Below, in pieces: positions 8,320-17,616 of a stretch of DNA of 29,695 nt. The notes under the pieces are model-generated. The model had not been told where the DNA came from. It saw only the letters and a program-made list of their open reading frames with translations, and made no database searches. Numbering within the stretch: position 1 is the first letter of the stretch; each line of letters opens with the position of its first letter. The position numbers and the translations under genes are program-made. The DNA comes from Acidobacteria bacterium 37-71-11 (GTDB lineage Bacteria; Acidobacteriota; Thermoanaerobaculia; Thermoanaerobaculales; Thermoanaerobaculaceae), in NCBI GenBank assembly GCA_002279285.1, contig NCBR01000086.1, positions 1 to 29,695 on the forward strand, written 5' to 3'.

Positions 8320-9536
8320 GCCCCCTCCGCGGCCAGGGCCTCCCACGCGCGCCAGAACTCCGGCCACGACTTGGCAACGCACCCAGGGTCGAGGACGGTG
8401 ACACCCGGGACGACGCACCCCGCCACCGCCAGCGCCATCGCGATCCTGTGGTCCGCCACGGGGTCGAGCGGAGCGGGAGGAAACGCCGGGCGCGGGCGGC
8501 CGCCGGGGGCGGCGAACCACCCATCGCCGGTCTCGACGGCGAACCCCAGCGTCGCGAGGTGGCGCGCCATCACCGCCAGCCGGTCGCTCTCTTTGCCCGC
8601 GAGTCCCTGCAGACCGTCGAGGCGCCCGCCGACCGTCGCGACGACGACGGCGAGCGCGGGGAACAGGTCCGGGCTGTCGCGCAGGTCGGCGGTCACCGGC
8701 CCGGTCGCGGGACCGGTGAGGACGACGCCCTCGGCCGACGCGGCGGCGCGGCACCCGGCCCGTTCGAGGATCCCGAGCACGGCCGCGTCCCCCTGGCGGC
8801 TCGTGCGCCGCACCCCGGCGACCTCGACCTCGCCCCCGGCCGCCGCGACGGCCGCGAGGGGGAACGCCGCCGCCGACCAGTCCCCTTCGACGGTGATCTC
8901 GGCCGCGGCGAGACCGCCGCCGCGCACCGCGAACACCGTGCCGGACGGATCCTCCACAACGTGGGCGCCAAAGTTCTCCAGCACCTCCGCCGTGAGTTCG
9001 AGGTACGGCCGCGACGGCGGCGGGGCCGGCAGCCGCACCACGAGGCCAGCCGGCAGCGACGCCCCGAGCAGCAGGAGCGCCGAGACGAACTGGCTGGAGG
9101 AGGACGCGTCGAGCGCCACCTCGCCTCCCGCCAGCGTCCGGCCGGCTACCACGAGCGGCAGGGCCAGCGCCGGCCCCCGCACGGGCTCGATCCGGGCGCC
9201 GAGTTGCGCCAGCGCCGCCGCCAACGGCGCCAGCGGGCGCTCGCGCAGGCGCGCGGAGCCGTCGAGCACCCACCGGCCGGGAAGCCCCGCGAGCTGGGCG
9301 AGCAGGAAACGGGCGCCGGTGCACTCGAGCCGAAATCCGGCTTGCCGCAGGCCGGTGAAGAGCAGCCGAGGGTCCTCGGCGTCGAGGGGCGAGCGCACCG
9401 CCGAGCCCGACCCGGCCAGCGCCGCGGCCACCAGCGCTCGCTGCGTCAGACTCTTCGACGGCGGCACGCGGACGCTGCCCCTCACCCCTCGCGGGGCATG
9501 GGGCACCGCACGAACGCCCTCGCCATTTCCGCTCAT
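8316..9536 (-). CDS. aroA: 3-phosphoshikimate 1-carboxyvinyltransferase (EPSP synthase), shortened
   Basis: EPSP synthase joins shikimate-3-phosphate and phosphoenolpyruvate in the shikimate pathway. Recognisable motifs, in order: VPPSKSLTQRAL (catalytic Lys about 28), LDGSARLRERPL, SSSQFVSALLL, DSPDLFPALAV (catalytic Asp), GKESDRLAVM (Glu of the KE-DR motif), ADHRIAMALAVAG and AKSWPEFW. The protein has about 406 residues against about 427 in E. coli. Between the conserved EDPRLLFTGLRQAG and ARFLLAQLAG about 30 residues are missing, including the GNAGT loop that contacts PEP; only RLECTGAR (residues 69-76) remains. The frame is intact across this point. ATG at 9536 follows AAGGTG, while GTG at 9542 is in frame but would cover that ribosome site. 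It is divergent from the radical SAM gene and translationally coupled to the regulator downstream. Confidence 0.9.
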   Translation of the reverse strand: MSGNGEGVRAVPHAPRGVRGSVRVPPSKSLTQRALVAAALAGSGSAVRSPLDAEDPRLLFTGLRQAGFRLECTGARFLLAQLAGLPGRWVLDGSARLRERPLAPLAAALAQLGARIEPVRGPALALPLVVAGRTLAGGEVALDASSSSQFVSALLLLGASLPAGLVVRLPAPPPSRPYLELTAEVLENFGAHVVEDPSGTVFAVRGGGLAAAEITVEGDWSAAAFPLAAVAAAGGEVEVAGVRRTSRQGDAAVLGILERAGCRAAASAEGVVLTGPATGPVTADLRDSPDLFPALAVVVATVGGRLDGLQGLAGKESDRLAVMARHLATLGFAVETGDGWFAAPGGRPRPAFPPAPLDPVADHRIAMALAVAGCVVPGVTVLDPGCVAKSWPEFWRAWEALAAEGA

Positions 9537-9610
9537 CGCCACCTTCGACGGCTCACCTGATTCTCGGGCCGGGGCTTGCCAGCGTCAAGCCGCCGGCGCA
9601 CATTGGTGAC

Positions 9611-10666
9611 GTGGAGACGCGGCTGGATGCCTTTACGGCCGCCCGCGGTGAGCTTGCCTTGCCTCACCCGTCGGGCAAGCTCGTGTGCGTGGCGTGTGCG
9701 CACCGCTGCAAGCTCGCCGACGGCGCCCGCGGCGTCTGCCTCGTGCGCGGCCGCGCCGGGGACGCGCTCCTGGTCCCCTGGGGGTACGCCGCCGGCGTCG
9801 CGATCGACCCGGTCGAGAAGAAACCGTTCTTCCACCTGCTCCCGGGGGGGCGCGCGCTGTCGTTCGGGATGCTCGGCTGCGACCTGCACTGTGCCTACTG
9901 CCAGAACTGGTTCACCTCACAGGCGCTGCGCGACCCTCGCGCCGACGACTCCACCGAGCCGGTCACTCCCGAGGCGCTGGTCGCCGCGGCGGTCGAGCGG
10001 CGATGCGAGGTCATCGCCTCGACCTACAACGAGCCTCTGATCACCGCCGAGTGGGCGCACGACGTCTTCGCGCAGGCGCGGCGGGCGGGCCTCGTGACGG
10101 CGTTCGTGTCCAACGGCCACGCCACCCCCGAGGTGCTCGACTACCTGGCGCCGGTCCTCGACGCCTGCAAGGTGGACCTCAAGGCGTTCTCGCCCGCGAC
10201 GTACGCGTCGCTCGGCGGCAAGCTGCAGGCGGTGCTCGACACGATCGCCGGCCTCGTCGCCCGCTCGATCTGGGTCGAGGTCGTCACGCTGATCGTGCCG
10301 GGACTCAACGACTCCCCTGCGGAACTCGCCTCGATCGCTGGCTTCCTCGCCGGGGTCTCGGCCGACATTCCCTGGCACGTGACCGCCTTCCACCCCGACT
10401 ATAAGATGGCCGACGTCCCGGCGACCCCGGTCGCGACGATCGTGACCGCCGCCGAGATCGGGCGCGAGGCCGGGTTGCACTACGTGTACGCCGGCAACAT
10501 CCCCGGCCGCGCCGACGGCCTCGAGGACACCGGCTGCCCCTCGTGCGGCGCGACCCTGGTGCGGCGGTCCGGCTTCACGGTGCTGCAGAAGCGCATCACC
10601 CCGGCCGGCGCCTGCCCGGATTGCGGCGCCGCCGTCGCGGGCCGCTGGGCGAGGCGTACGCGATAG
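9611..10666 (+). CDS. amrS: AmrS-type radical SAM protein (AmmeMemoRadiSam family)
   Basis: This is a 351-residue radical S-adenosylmethionine enzyme. The iron-sulfur cluster cysteines are Cys90, Cys94 and Cys97 in CDLHCAYCQNW. An N-terminal cysteine cluster (Cys26, 29, 33, 43 in CVACAHRCKLADGARGVC) and a C-terminal zinc-ribbon-like pair (CPSCG and CPDCG) match the family annotated as AmmeMemoRadiSam system radical SAM enzyme. Other landmarks are STYNEPLI, FVSNGHATPEVLDYL, CKVDLKAF and WHVTAFHPDYKM. The family is related to pyruvate formate-lyase activases, but its substrate is not settled. The usual partners, AMMECR1 and Memo proteins, are not in this window. The only start compatible with the family N-terminus is GTG at 9611, with a weak ribosome site. 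The 74-base gap to the divergent aroA must hold promoters for both genes; it contains GGCTTG and CAAGCC as a small inverted repeat (9573-9591). Confidence 0.88.
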   Translation: METRLDAFTAARGELALPHPSGKLVCVACAHRCKLADGARGVCLVRGRAGDALLVPWGYAAGVAIDPVEKKPFFHLLPGGRALSFGMLGCDLHCAYCQNWFTSQALRDPRADDSTEPVTPEALVAAAVERRCEVIASTYNEPLITAEWAHDVFAQARRAGLVTAFVSNGHATPEVLDYLAPVLDACKVDLKAFSPATYASLGGKLQAVLDTIAGLVARSIWVEVVTLIVPGLNDSPAELASIAGFLAGVSADIPWHVTAFHPDYKMADVPATPVATIVTAAEIGREAGLHYVYAGNIPGRADGLEDTGCPSCGATLVRRSGFTVLQKRITPAGACPDCGAAVAGRWARRTR

Positions 10667-10743
10667 CGCCTTGGCGAGCGGGCGGCCGGTCGGTCGTCGA
10701 GCCGTTCCCGACCTGGATCGGTGGTACCATCTCGCGTTCGACG

Positions 10744-13700
10744 ATGGGATCGGTTCGTCTCGCCTCGCTCACCCTGGAGGGGTTCAAGTCGTTCGCGGCC
10801 AGGGTGGAGCTGTCGTTCCCGGGCGCGATCATCGCCATCGTCGGCCCCAACGGCTCCGGCAAGTCGAACATCTCCGACTCGATCGCCTGGGTGCTGGGCG
10901 AGCAGTCCGCGCGGTTGCTGCGCTCGCAGAACATGGCGGACGTCATCTTCGCCGGCGCCCCGAGCCGCCCCGCCCTCGGCGCCGCCGAGGTGACGCTGAC
11001 GCTGGCGTCGCCCGACGGCCGCTGGCCGGAAACCGACGGGCGGCTTGCGGTCGCGCGGCGGGTCATGCGCGACGGCACCTCCGAGTACCGCATGCAGGGA
11101 CGCCGCGTCCGTCTGAAGGACGTGATGGACGAGCTGATGGACGCGGGGCTCGGCACCCGCGCCTACGCGATCATCGAGCAGGGGCGCATCGGCCAGGTGC
11201 TGTCGGTCAAGGCGACCGAGCGGCGGTCGCTGTTCGAGGAGGCCGCCGGAATCACGAAGTTCCGCGCGCGCCGCCACGAGGCCGAGCTCAAGCTCGCCGA
11301 GACCAGCGCCAACCTCCTGCGCCTGGCCGACGTGGCGGCCGAGGTCAGGCGCGCGCTCGAGCAGGCGCGCCGCCAGGCCCGCCGCGCCGAGAAGCACCGC
11401 GAGCTGCGCACGGCGCTCGCCGAGGTGCGCGCCGCTCTGTTCGCCGGCCGGCGCGCGGTGCTCCTCGCGGCGGTCGAGGTGAGCCAGCAGGCGCTGACGG
11501 CGGCCGGCCTCGCCGAGGCCGAGGCCGCGGCCACGCTCGCCAGCGCCGACGCCGCCCTCGCCGCGCTGCGCCGCGACCTCGACGGGGGGCAGGAGCGCCT
11601 CACCGCCGCCCGCGACCAGGAAGCCAGGAGCGACGCCCTGTCGCAACGGCGCGAGGCGGAGGAAGAGGCGGCCCGGCGCGAAACCGCCGACGCGTCCGCC
11701 CGGCGCGAGGCCGCGGTCGTCGAGGCCGACCGCCTCGCCGCCGCCGCGCGGACCCTCGCCCAACAGGGGTCTGCGCTCGCCGCTGCGCTCGCAGGCGCCG
11801 AGGGCACCCTCGCCGGGCACGAGCGCCAGGCAAAGGATGCCGCGGCAGCGGCCGAGACCACCGAGGCGGCGGCACGCGCCGCCGGCGCCCAGGCCGAGGA
11901 GGCACGCCGGACCCTGCTCGCAGCCGTCGCCGCGGCCTCCGAGGCGAAGAACCGCTCGCACCGGCTCGAGGTCGAGCTCGAGCAGGACGCCTACCAGAGC
12001 ACGCGCCTCGGGGCCGAGCACGAGCGGCTCTCGGCCCACCTCGCCCAGACTGCGGGCGGCGAGCGGGAGGCCGCTGCCAAGGAGAGCGCCGCCGCGGCGG
12101 CGGCACGTACGCTCGAAACCGAGCGCCAGGAGTTGCGGGCCCGGCAGGAGGCGCTGGCCGCGCGCTCGTCCGAACTGGCCGCCGCGCGCGACCGCGCCGG
12201 CCACGAGCGCTGGCAGGCGCGCCACGAGCGCGAGGGCCTGGCGCGCCTCCTCGCCGAGGCGCGCGCGCTGCCGGCCGCCCTCGCCCGTGCGCTGCCGGCG
12301 GAGAGACTCCTCGGAACCGTCGCGGATTTCCTGGCGCCGGCGCCCGAGACCGCCAAGCTCCTCGACCGCGCGTACGGCGAGCTGCTGAACCTCCCCGTCT
12401 GCGCCGACGAGGAAACCGCCGCGCAGCTCGTCGCCCAGGCGCCGAAGATCGAGGGGAAGCTCGCGATCGTAGTGGCCGACCGCACCCTCGCCGGCCGCCC
12501 GTCACCGCTGCTCGCACAGGGCGGCGCCGCGCCCGAGCACCTCGGATGGCTGTCCGCCGCGCTGCCGCGCGCGGACGTCGCGCGCGACCTCGGCCATGCC
12601 CGGGAACTCGCGGGCCGAGACCCCGACCTCGTGGTGCTGCTCCCCGGCGGCGGCCGCCGGCGCGGTGCGCTGATCGAGCTTCCCGGGATGCGCGCCACCG
12701 CCCCCGGCACCCTCGAACTGAGGCTGCGCGAGCGCGAGGTCACGGCCACCGAAGCCGCGGCTGCCGCTCGGGAAGAGGAGACGGAGGCCGCCCTCGAGCA
12801 GGTGCGGCGCCAGCTTGCCGAGCTCGGGCCGGCGCTTGCCGAGCGTGACGCGGCCGCTCAGGCCGCCGCCGAAGCGCTTGCCGCCGCCTCCTCCGCTCGC
12901 GCGTCGCTCCACCGTGAGCGCGAGCGCCTCGAGCGCGAGTTGGAAGCGCTCGCCGCCGAGCTCGCCCGCCTCGCCGAGGAGAGCGCCGCGCTGGCCGGAC
13001 GGCTGGCCGTGGCCCGCGAAGAGGTCGAGCGCCTCGGCAGGCGCGCCACCGAGATGGAAGCCGAGGTGGATGCTCTCGCCCGCGACGCCGACCGCGCCCG
13101 CGAGGTGGGCGCCGCGGCGAGAGCTGAAGCCGAGCGCGTCCGCGGCGCCGAGGCGGTGGCGCGCGAGCGCCTGACCGCGGCGCGGCGCGACCTCGACCGC
13201 CACCGCAACGAGCTGCAGGAGCTGCAGCGGCGCGAGGCGACGGCGCGCGAGGACGCGCGCGCACAGGCCGAGCGCGCCGGCGCGGCCGGCAACGCCGCCG
13301 CCGCAGCGCGCGCCGAGCTCGAGGAGTTGCTCGCGCGGCGGAACGCCTCCCACCGGGAGGTTGAGAGGTTCGCCGCGGACGTCGAGGCGGTCCGGATGCG
13401 GGTCGATGCCGCCGCCCTCGAGGCGGAGCAGCGCCGGACCGCGCACCTCGCGGCCCGCGACACGGCGCACGCCGCGCGCCTCGCGCTCGCGGAGGCCAGC
13501 GGGGCGCGCGAGCGCCTCGAGGAGGCGATCGCGCTCACCCTGGTCGGTCAGGCCGAACTCCCGGAGCCGCCGCCCCTCGACGCCGTCCCCGATCTCGAGA
13601 CGCGCGAGCAGGCGCTCGCGACGGAGCTCGAAGCGCTCGGGCCGGTCGAACGGTCAAGGAACTCGACGCCACCTGCGCCGAACGCTTCCTCGCGACCCTC

Positions 13701-14132
13701 GCCGAGGTCAACGTCGCGTTCGACGACGTCTTCCGCCGCCTGTTCGGCGGGGGCGAGGCGAAGGCCGAGCTGTCCGACCCGGACGCGCCGCTCGAGAGCG
13801 GGATCGAGATCCGCGTGCGGCCGCCCGGCAAGCACGCGCAGTCGGTGCTGCTGCTCTCCGGCGGCGAGAAGGCGCTGGCGGCGGTCGCCCTGCTGCTGGC
13901 GCTGTTCCGCATCCGGCCGGCGCCGTTCTGCCTCCTCGACGAGGTGGACGCGCCGCTCGACGACGCCAACGTCGAGCGCCTCGCGGGCCTGCTGCGCGAG
14001 ATGAGCGGCGGCACCCAGTTCCTGCTCATCACCCACAACCGCCGCACCATGGCGCACGCCGACGTGCTCTACGGCGTCACCATGGAGGAGTCCGGCGTGT
14101 CGCGCATCGTGTCGGTGCGCCTGGAGGAGTAG
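10744..14132 (+). pseudogene. smc: Chromosome segregation protein SMC, frame broken near 13650
   Basis: SMC is the DNA-bound condensin ATPase. The N-terminal head LASLTLEGFKSFA has Walker A GPNGSGKSNISD at about residues 34-45. It is followed by a long coiled coil, a hinge (about residues 520-650) and the returning coiled coil. The frame starting at 10744 runs to ALGPVER near 13650 and then becomes unrelated sequence up to a stop at 14004. From about 13653 another frame resumes perfect SMC sequence: VKELDATCAERFLATLAEVN, LFGGGEAKAELSDP, the signature LLLSGGEKALAAVAL, Walker B FCLLDEVDAPLDDANV, and the stop at 14132. Compared with B. subtilis SMC, the step from LG-T/P-V to E-M/L-D has also lost about 35 residues. 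The lesion is therefore a deletion of roughly 100-110 bases (length 1 mod 3), flanked by GGTC repeats. Because smc is normally important for growth, a sequence or assembly error is likely. ATG at 10744 has no strong ribosome site. Confidence 0.9.
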
Positions 14133-14134
14133 CC

Positions 14135-15943
14135 GTGGGCCGCGCGCGCCCCGCCCATCCCGAACCGGCCCCCACCGCCCGCCTCCTGGCGATGCTCGCC
14201 TACCTGGCCTCGGCGGCGCTGGTCGTCGCCCTCCCGCTCGTGTTCGACAGCCGCGCGCTCGACATATTCCGCGAACCGAAGAGCGAGCTGGCGTTGGCGT
14301 GCTGGGGGGTGCTGGCGGTGGTGTTCGCGGTCGGCAACCTGGGCGGCCCCGCGTGGCGAGACTGGTGGTGGGCGCCGTGGGCCGGCGTGCTCGCCGGTGG
14401 CGCCGTCAGTGCCCTCGCCTGCCCGGAGCCGGGGCGCGCCCTCGCCAACCTCGCACCGCTGGCGCTCGCGGCGCTGGGGTGGGGGGCCGTGCGCCAGCTT
14501 TCCGACGAACGGCGCCGCTCGCTCGTGCGCCTCGTGGTCTGGGCCGGGGCGGTCGAGGCCGTGCTGGTCCTCCTCTTCTTGCGGCCGTCGTGGCAGCCCG
14601 AGGCCTTCAGCCAGTTCGGCGCCATGGTCGGCCGCTACGCCTGGATCGGGACGCTCGGCAACCCCGCCGACGTGGCGACGTTCCTCGCGCTGCCCGCGCT
14701 GCTCGCCGCCCAGCGGGCGATCTCGACCCGCAGGCGGCGGCTGGCGTGGACCGGGGCCGCGGTGCTGCTCGCCGGCGTCGTGCTCGGCACCCGTACGATC
14801 ACCGGTGCGCTGGCGCTCGCCGCCGGCGGGCTCGTGATCGCCTGGCGCGTGACCTCGAGGCGCTGGCGCCTCCCCGTCGTGGCTGGCGTGACTGCGGCGG
14901 CTGTCCTGGTCTTCCTCGTGACGCCGCTCGCCGGGCGGATGCGCACGGCGGTCTCGGAGGTCAAGAGCGGCGGTCTGATCCAGCTCGCCAGCTTCCGCGG
15001 TGCGGCGTTTGCGGCTGCCGGCTCGATGCTCGCCGCGCGGCCCTTGACCGGCGTCGGTTACGGCCTGTTCGAAGCCAACTCGTTCCGCTTTCAGAGTCCG
15101 GAGACCCTTGCTGACCGCGGCCGGGTCCTCGGCCTGGTGACCGGCTTCGGTGAGACCCACAACGACCTGCTGCAGTACGCCGCCGAGACTGGTCTCCTCG
15201 GCGTCGCGCTCGCCGCCGCCGGTGTCGCCTTCGCGTTTCGGCGGCGGACGCGCACCGGCGGCCTCTTCGACCCCGTACCGCTGGCCGCCGCGGCGCTGGT
15301 CGTGATGCTGGCCGAGTTCCCGCTCCACCTCGCCGCGGACGCCGCCCAGTGGGCGGTGCTGGCGGCGCTGGCGCTGCCGGCGCTGCCGCCTCCGCCCACG
15401 ACGGCGGGGTGGCGGGAGCGGGCGCGGCTGCTGGCGGTTGGGATCCTCGCCGGGGCCATGCTCGCGGTGGCGTGGCAACGGTACCGCGCCGGCACCGCGT
15501 TCGAGCAGGCCAAGGTGCTGGTGAGCACGCTGCGCGCGGCGCCGGCGCGCTCGCCGGTCAAGACCGAGCTGGCGCGCGCCGCGTTCGCCAACCTCCGGCG
15601 CTGGGCGTTCTGGCGGCCGTACTCATGGGAGGCCGACGTGATCCTCGGCAACGTCGCGTTCGAGGCGGGCGACACCCGCGCGGCGCTCGCGAGCTTCGGC
15701 CGCGCGCTCGCCCTCGCCGACCGCCCCGAGATACGCTTCGACCTCGGCATGGCGCTGCTCGCGGCCGGCGACGAGGATGCCGGCATGAGGCGCCTCGAAC
15801 AGGCGGTGAAGCTCAACCCCGCCGTCTTCCGCGCGATCACCGACCCGAAGCTGGCGCGTGCCCTGCGCCGCCGCCTCGACGCCTCGGGGTACGGGGCGAA
15901 GCACGCGTGGATGTACGAGGGCACCCCCGCCGCTACCCCATGA
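14135..15943 (+). CDS. O-antigen ligase/polymerase-like membrane protein with C-terminal TPRs
   Basis: This 602-residue protein has about a dozen hydrophobic segments between residues 15 and 450. It carries the motif GFGETHNDLLQYAAETGLLGVAL, typical of the Wzy/WaaL O-antigen ligase (Wzy_C) family, whose members transfer or polymerise lipid-linked glycans at the periplasmic face of the inner membrane. After the last membrane segment comes a soluble domain. Its last 110 residues (SWEADVILGNVAFEAGDTRAALASFGRAL and following) form about two TPR units, a combination often seen in family members of unknown glycan specificity. Start GTG at 14135 is two bases after the smc stop, and GGAGGAG inside the smc end is its ribosome site, so it is coupled to smc translation. 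No glycosyltransferases are next to it, so whether it acts on O-antigen, exopolysaccharide or protein glycans cannot be told. Confidence 0.82.
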   Translation: MGRARPAHPEPAPTARLLAMLAYLASAALVVALPLVFDSRALDIFREPKSELALACWGVLAVVFAVGNLGGPAWRDWWWAPWAGVLAGGAVSALACPEPGRALANLAPLALAALGWGAVRQLSDERRRSLVRLVVWAGAVEAVLVLLFLRPSWQPEAFSQFGAMVGRYAWIGTLGNPADVATFLALPALLAAQRAISTRRRRLAWTGAAVLLAGVVLGTRTITGALALAAGGLVIAWRVTSRRWRLPVVAGVTAAAVLVFLVTPLAGRMRTAVSEVKSGGLIQLASFRGAAFAAAGSMLAARPLTGVGYGLFEANSFRFQSPETLADRGRVLGLVTGFGETHNDLLQYAAETGLLGVALAAAGVAFAFRRRTRTGGLFDPVPLAAAALVVMLAEFPLHLAADAAQWAVLAALALPALPPPPTTAGWRERARLLAVGILAGAMLAVAWQRYRAGTAFEQAKVLVSTLRAAPARSPVKTELARAAFANLRRWAFWRPYSWEADVILGNVAFEAGDTRAALASFGRALALADRPEIRFDLGMALLAAGDEDAGMRRLEQAVKLNPAVFRAITDPKLARALRRRLDASGYGAKHAWMYEGTPAATP

Positions 15944-16009
15944 AGGGGGCGGCGCCCGCCGGCCTTCGCATCGGGTACTCTGGCGCGGCCGTGAACAGGT
16001 GGACGACCC

Positions 16010-16882
16010 ATGGGTGAGTTCTTCGCGCTGCTGACCGCCGTGGTCTGGGCGGTGGCCGTCATCCTCCTGAAGCGTTCGGGAGAGACGGTCTCGCCGTTCG
16101 CCTTGAACCTGTTCCGTGTGGTGGTCTCGACCGCCCTCCTCCTGCCAACGGTGGTGGTGGCCGGGGAGGCGCGGTGGGAGCAGGGATCGGCCACCGACAT
16201 CCTGATCCTGTTCGCCAGCGGGATCATCGCGATCGCCACTTCCGACACCCTGTTCCACATGAGCCTGAACGCGGTCGGCGCCGGCATCTCCGCCATCATC
16301 GACTGCCTGTACGCGCCGCTGACCGTGCTCTTCGCCACCGTGCTGCTGGGCGAGCGCCTCTCGGCGCTCCAGCTCCTGGGCATGGCCCTGGTCGTCACCG
16401 GCGTCCTCGCCGCGTCCGGCCACGCGCCGCCCCACGGCGTCCCCGCGCGCCAGCTCGCGCTGGGCATGCTCTGGGGCGTGCTCGCCATGGTCGCGCTGGC
16501 GCTCGGCATCGTCATCGCCAAACCCGTGCTCGACCACTCGCCGGTGCTGTGGGCCACCGCGATGCGGCAGATCGGCTGTCTCGCCGTGATGGGCCCGATC
16601 GCGCTGCTCTCGCCGCGACGGCGGGAGTACCTGAGCGTCTTCCGCCCGTCGCCCACCTGGCGGGTGTCGCTCCCCGCGGCCGTGTTCGGCTCCTACCTCG
16701 CTCTCATCTTCTGGATCGCCGGCATGAAGTACACCAAGGTCGGCATCGCCGCGATCCTCAACCAGTCGAGCACCGTCTACGTCCTGATCCTCGCCGCCGT
16801 CTTCCTCCACGAGCCGTTCACCCGCCGCAAGTTGCTCGCCTCGGCCCTGGCCATCGCCGGCATCCTCCTCGTTACGGTGTAA
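16010..16882 (+). CDS. EamA/DMT superfamily transporter
   Basis: This 290-residue integral membrane protein has about ten hydrophobic segments in two homologous halves (residues about 3-135 and 150-288), the layout of drug/metabolite transporter (EamA) proteins. Family-like stretches include FFALLTAVVWAVAVILLKRSGE, YAPLTVLFATVLLGERLSALQ, AILNQSSTVYVLILAAVFLHEPFT and LLASALAIAGILLV at the end. The substrate cannot be read from sequence, since characterised relatives export amino acids, nucleosides or other metabolites. ATG at 16010 has AGGTGG eight bases upstream. The last 11 bases overlap the end of the convergent nuclease gene on the other strand. A 66-base gap separates it from the preceding gene, so it may have its own promoter. 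Confidence 0.88.
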   Translation: MGEFFALLTAVVWAVAVILLKRSGETVSPFALNLFRVVVSTALLLPTVVVAGEARWEQGSATDILILFASGIIAIATSDTLFHMSLNAVGAGISAIIDCLYAPLTVLFATVLLGERLSALQLLGMALVVTGVLAASGHAPPHGVPARQLALGMLWGVLAMVALALGIVIAKPVLDHSPVLWATAMRQIGCLAVMGPIALLSPRRREYLSVFRPSPTWRVSLPAAVFGSYLALIFWIAGMKYTKVGIAAILNQSSTVYVLILAAVFLHEPFTRRKLLASALAIAGILLVTV

Positions 16883-17537
16883 GAGCGACGCCGAGTCCTG
16901 CACCGCTGTCGCCGACGACCCCCTGGACCCGAGCAGCCATCACCCGGCCAATGCCGTCAACCTTGGCGATTTCGTCCAGCGAGGCCGAGACGAGCGCAGG
17001 AATTCCTCCAAAACGTACAAGCAGCGCACGCGCACGCGATGGGCCGATCCCCGGGATTGCCTGCAACATCTCTATGCGAGTTCTCTCGCGCCCACTACTC
17101 TTGCGCCCGGCCCGGTGGGGCAAACCCGTCGCCGCTCGCGCCATTTGCCCTCCGGCGTACACTAAGAGCCGGGCTGTTTCTTCCGCATCGCGAGATCGCA
17201 GCAACGGCACCCCGAACACCAGCGTCAGCGAGATCACCGCTCCCTGCATGGCTTCGCGCGAGACACCCATACGCTCCGCCTCGCGTGACGTACCCTCGAT
17301 GACGACACACACCTGTTGGCTGCGGTGCGCCGCAAGTCGGCGTGCCTGACGGAACAACCTCCCGTCGCAGACCGAAGCGGCAAAGTCGCTCACGGTCTTG
17401 CGCTCAACCAGGAGCCTCTCATCGATCAGGTAGTCCCCCAGGGCGAGCCGCCGCACCTCAACGGTGACCCCCACCATCCCATCGAGGCATCGCGCAACCC
17501 TGCCGTCGCGCTCGCGGTCATCAGTGACCACCCGCAC
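16872..17537 (-). CDS. XPF/ERCC4-type nuclease with helix-hairpin-helix domain
   Basis: About 221 residues. The N-terminal half is an ERCC4 nuclease domain: VVTDDRER at the start, then GDYLIDERLLVERKTVSDF, which is the GDx(n)ERKxxxD active-site motif (Asp35, Glu45, Arg46, Lys47, Asp51). The C-terminal part (about 155-205) is a tandem helix-hairpin-helix DNA-binding region, LQAIPGIGPSRARALL and IAKVDGIGRVMAARV. Archaeal and eukaryotic relatives (Hef, XPF, Mus81) cut branched or flapped DNA, and a structure-specific DNA endonuclease role is inferred here. The start is uncertain. GTG at 17537 follows GAGAG and begins right at the conserved domain; TTG at 17549 or starts further upstream, overlapping the PIN gene, are possible. 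It is the last gene of a three-gene operon and ends inside the 3' end of the EamA gene. Confidence 0.82.
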   Translation of the reverse strand: MRVVTDDRERDGRVARCLDGMVGVTVEVRRLALGDYLIDERLLVERKTVSDFAASVCDGRLFRQARRLAAHRSQQVCVVIEGTSREAERMGVSREAMQGAVISLTLVFGVPLLRSRDAEETARLLVYAGGQMARAATGLPHRAGRKSSGRERTRIEMLQAIPGIGPSRARALLVRFGGIPALVSASLDEIAKVDGIGRVMAARVQGVVGDSGAGLGVALTP

Positions 17538-17616
17538 AGTCGCTCTCAAACCCTTCCGCCACGATACGGCTGCGGGCGCTGAGTTCAAGGCGGGCGCCGC
17601 AAGCGATTGTCGGGCC

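Noticed and set aside
8320..9324. Extension of the sigma-54 activator to 1629 residues
   Set aside because: The extra 335 residues lie within aroA in another frame, and a good ribosome site precedes the GTG at 8319.
4417..9609. A 1730-codon open frame on the plus strand
   Set aside because: It is antisense to the sigma-54 activator and aroA, is arginine/alanine/proline-rich without motifs, and arises from GC-biased third positions.
13640..13660. Programmed frameshift in smc
   Set aside because: No slippery heptamer, and about 35 conserved residues are absent as well, so a simple shift cannot restore SMC.
13361..14134. Upstream extension of the O-antigen ligase-like protein into smc
   Set aside because: The sequence is arginine/proline-rich out-of-frame smc, and GTG at 14135 has an ideal ribosome site.
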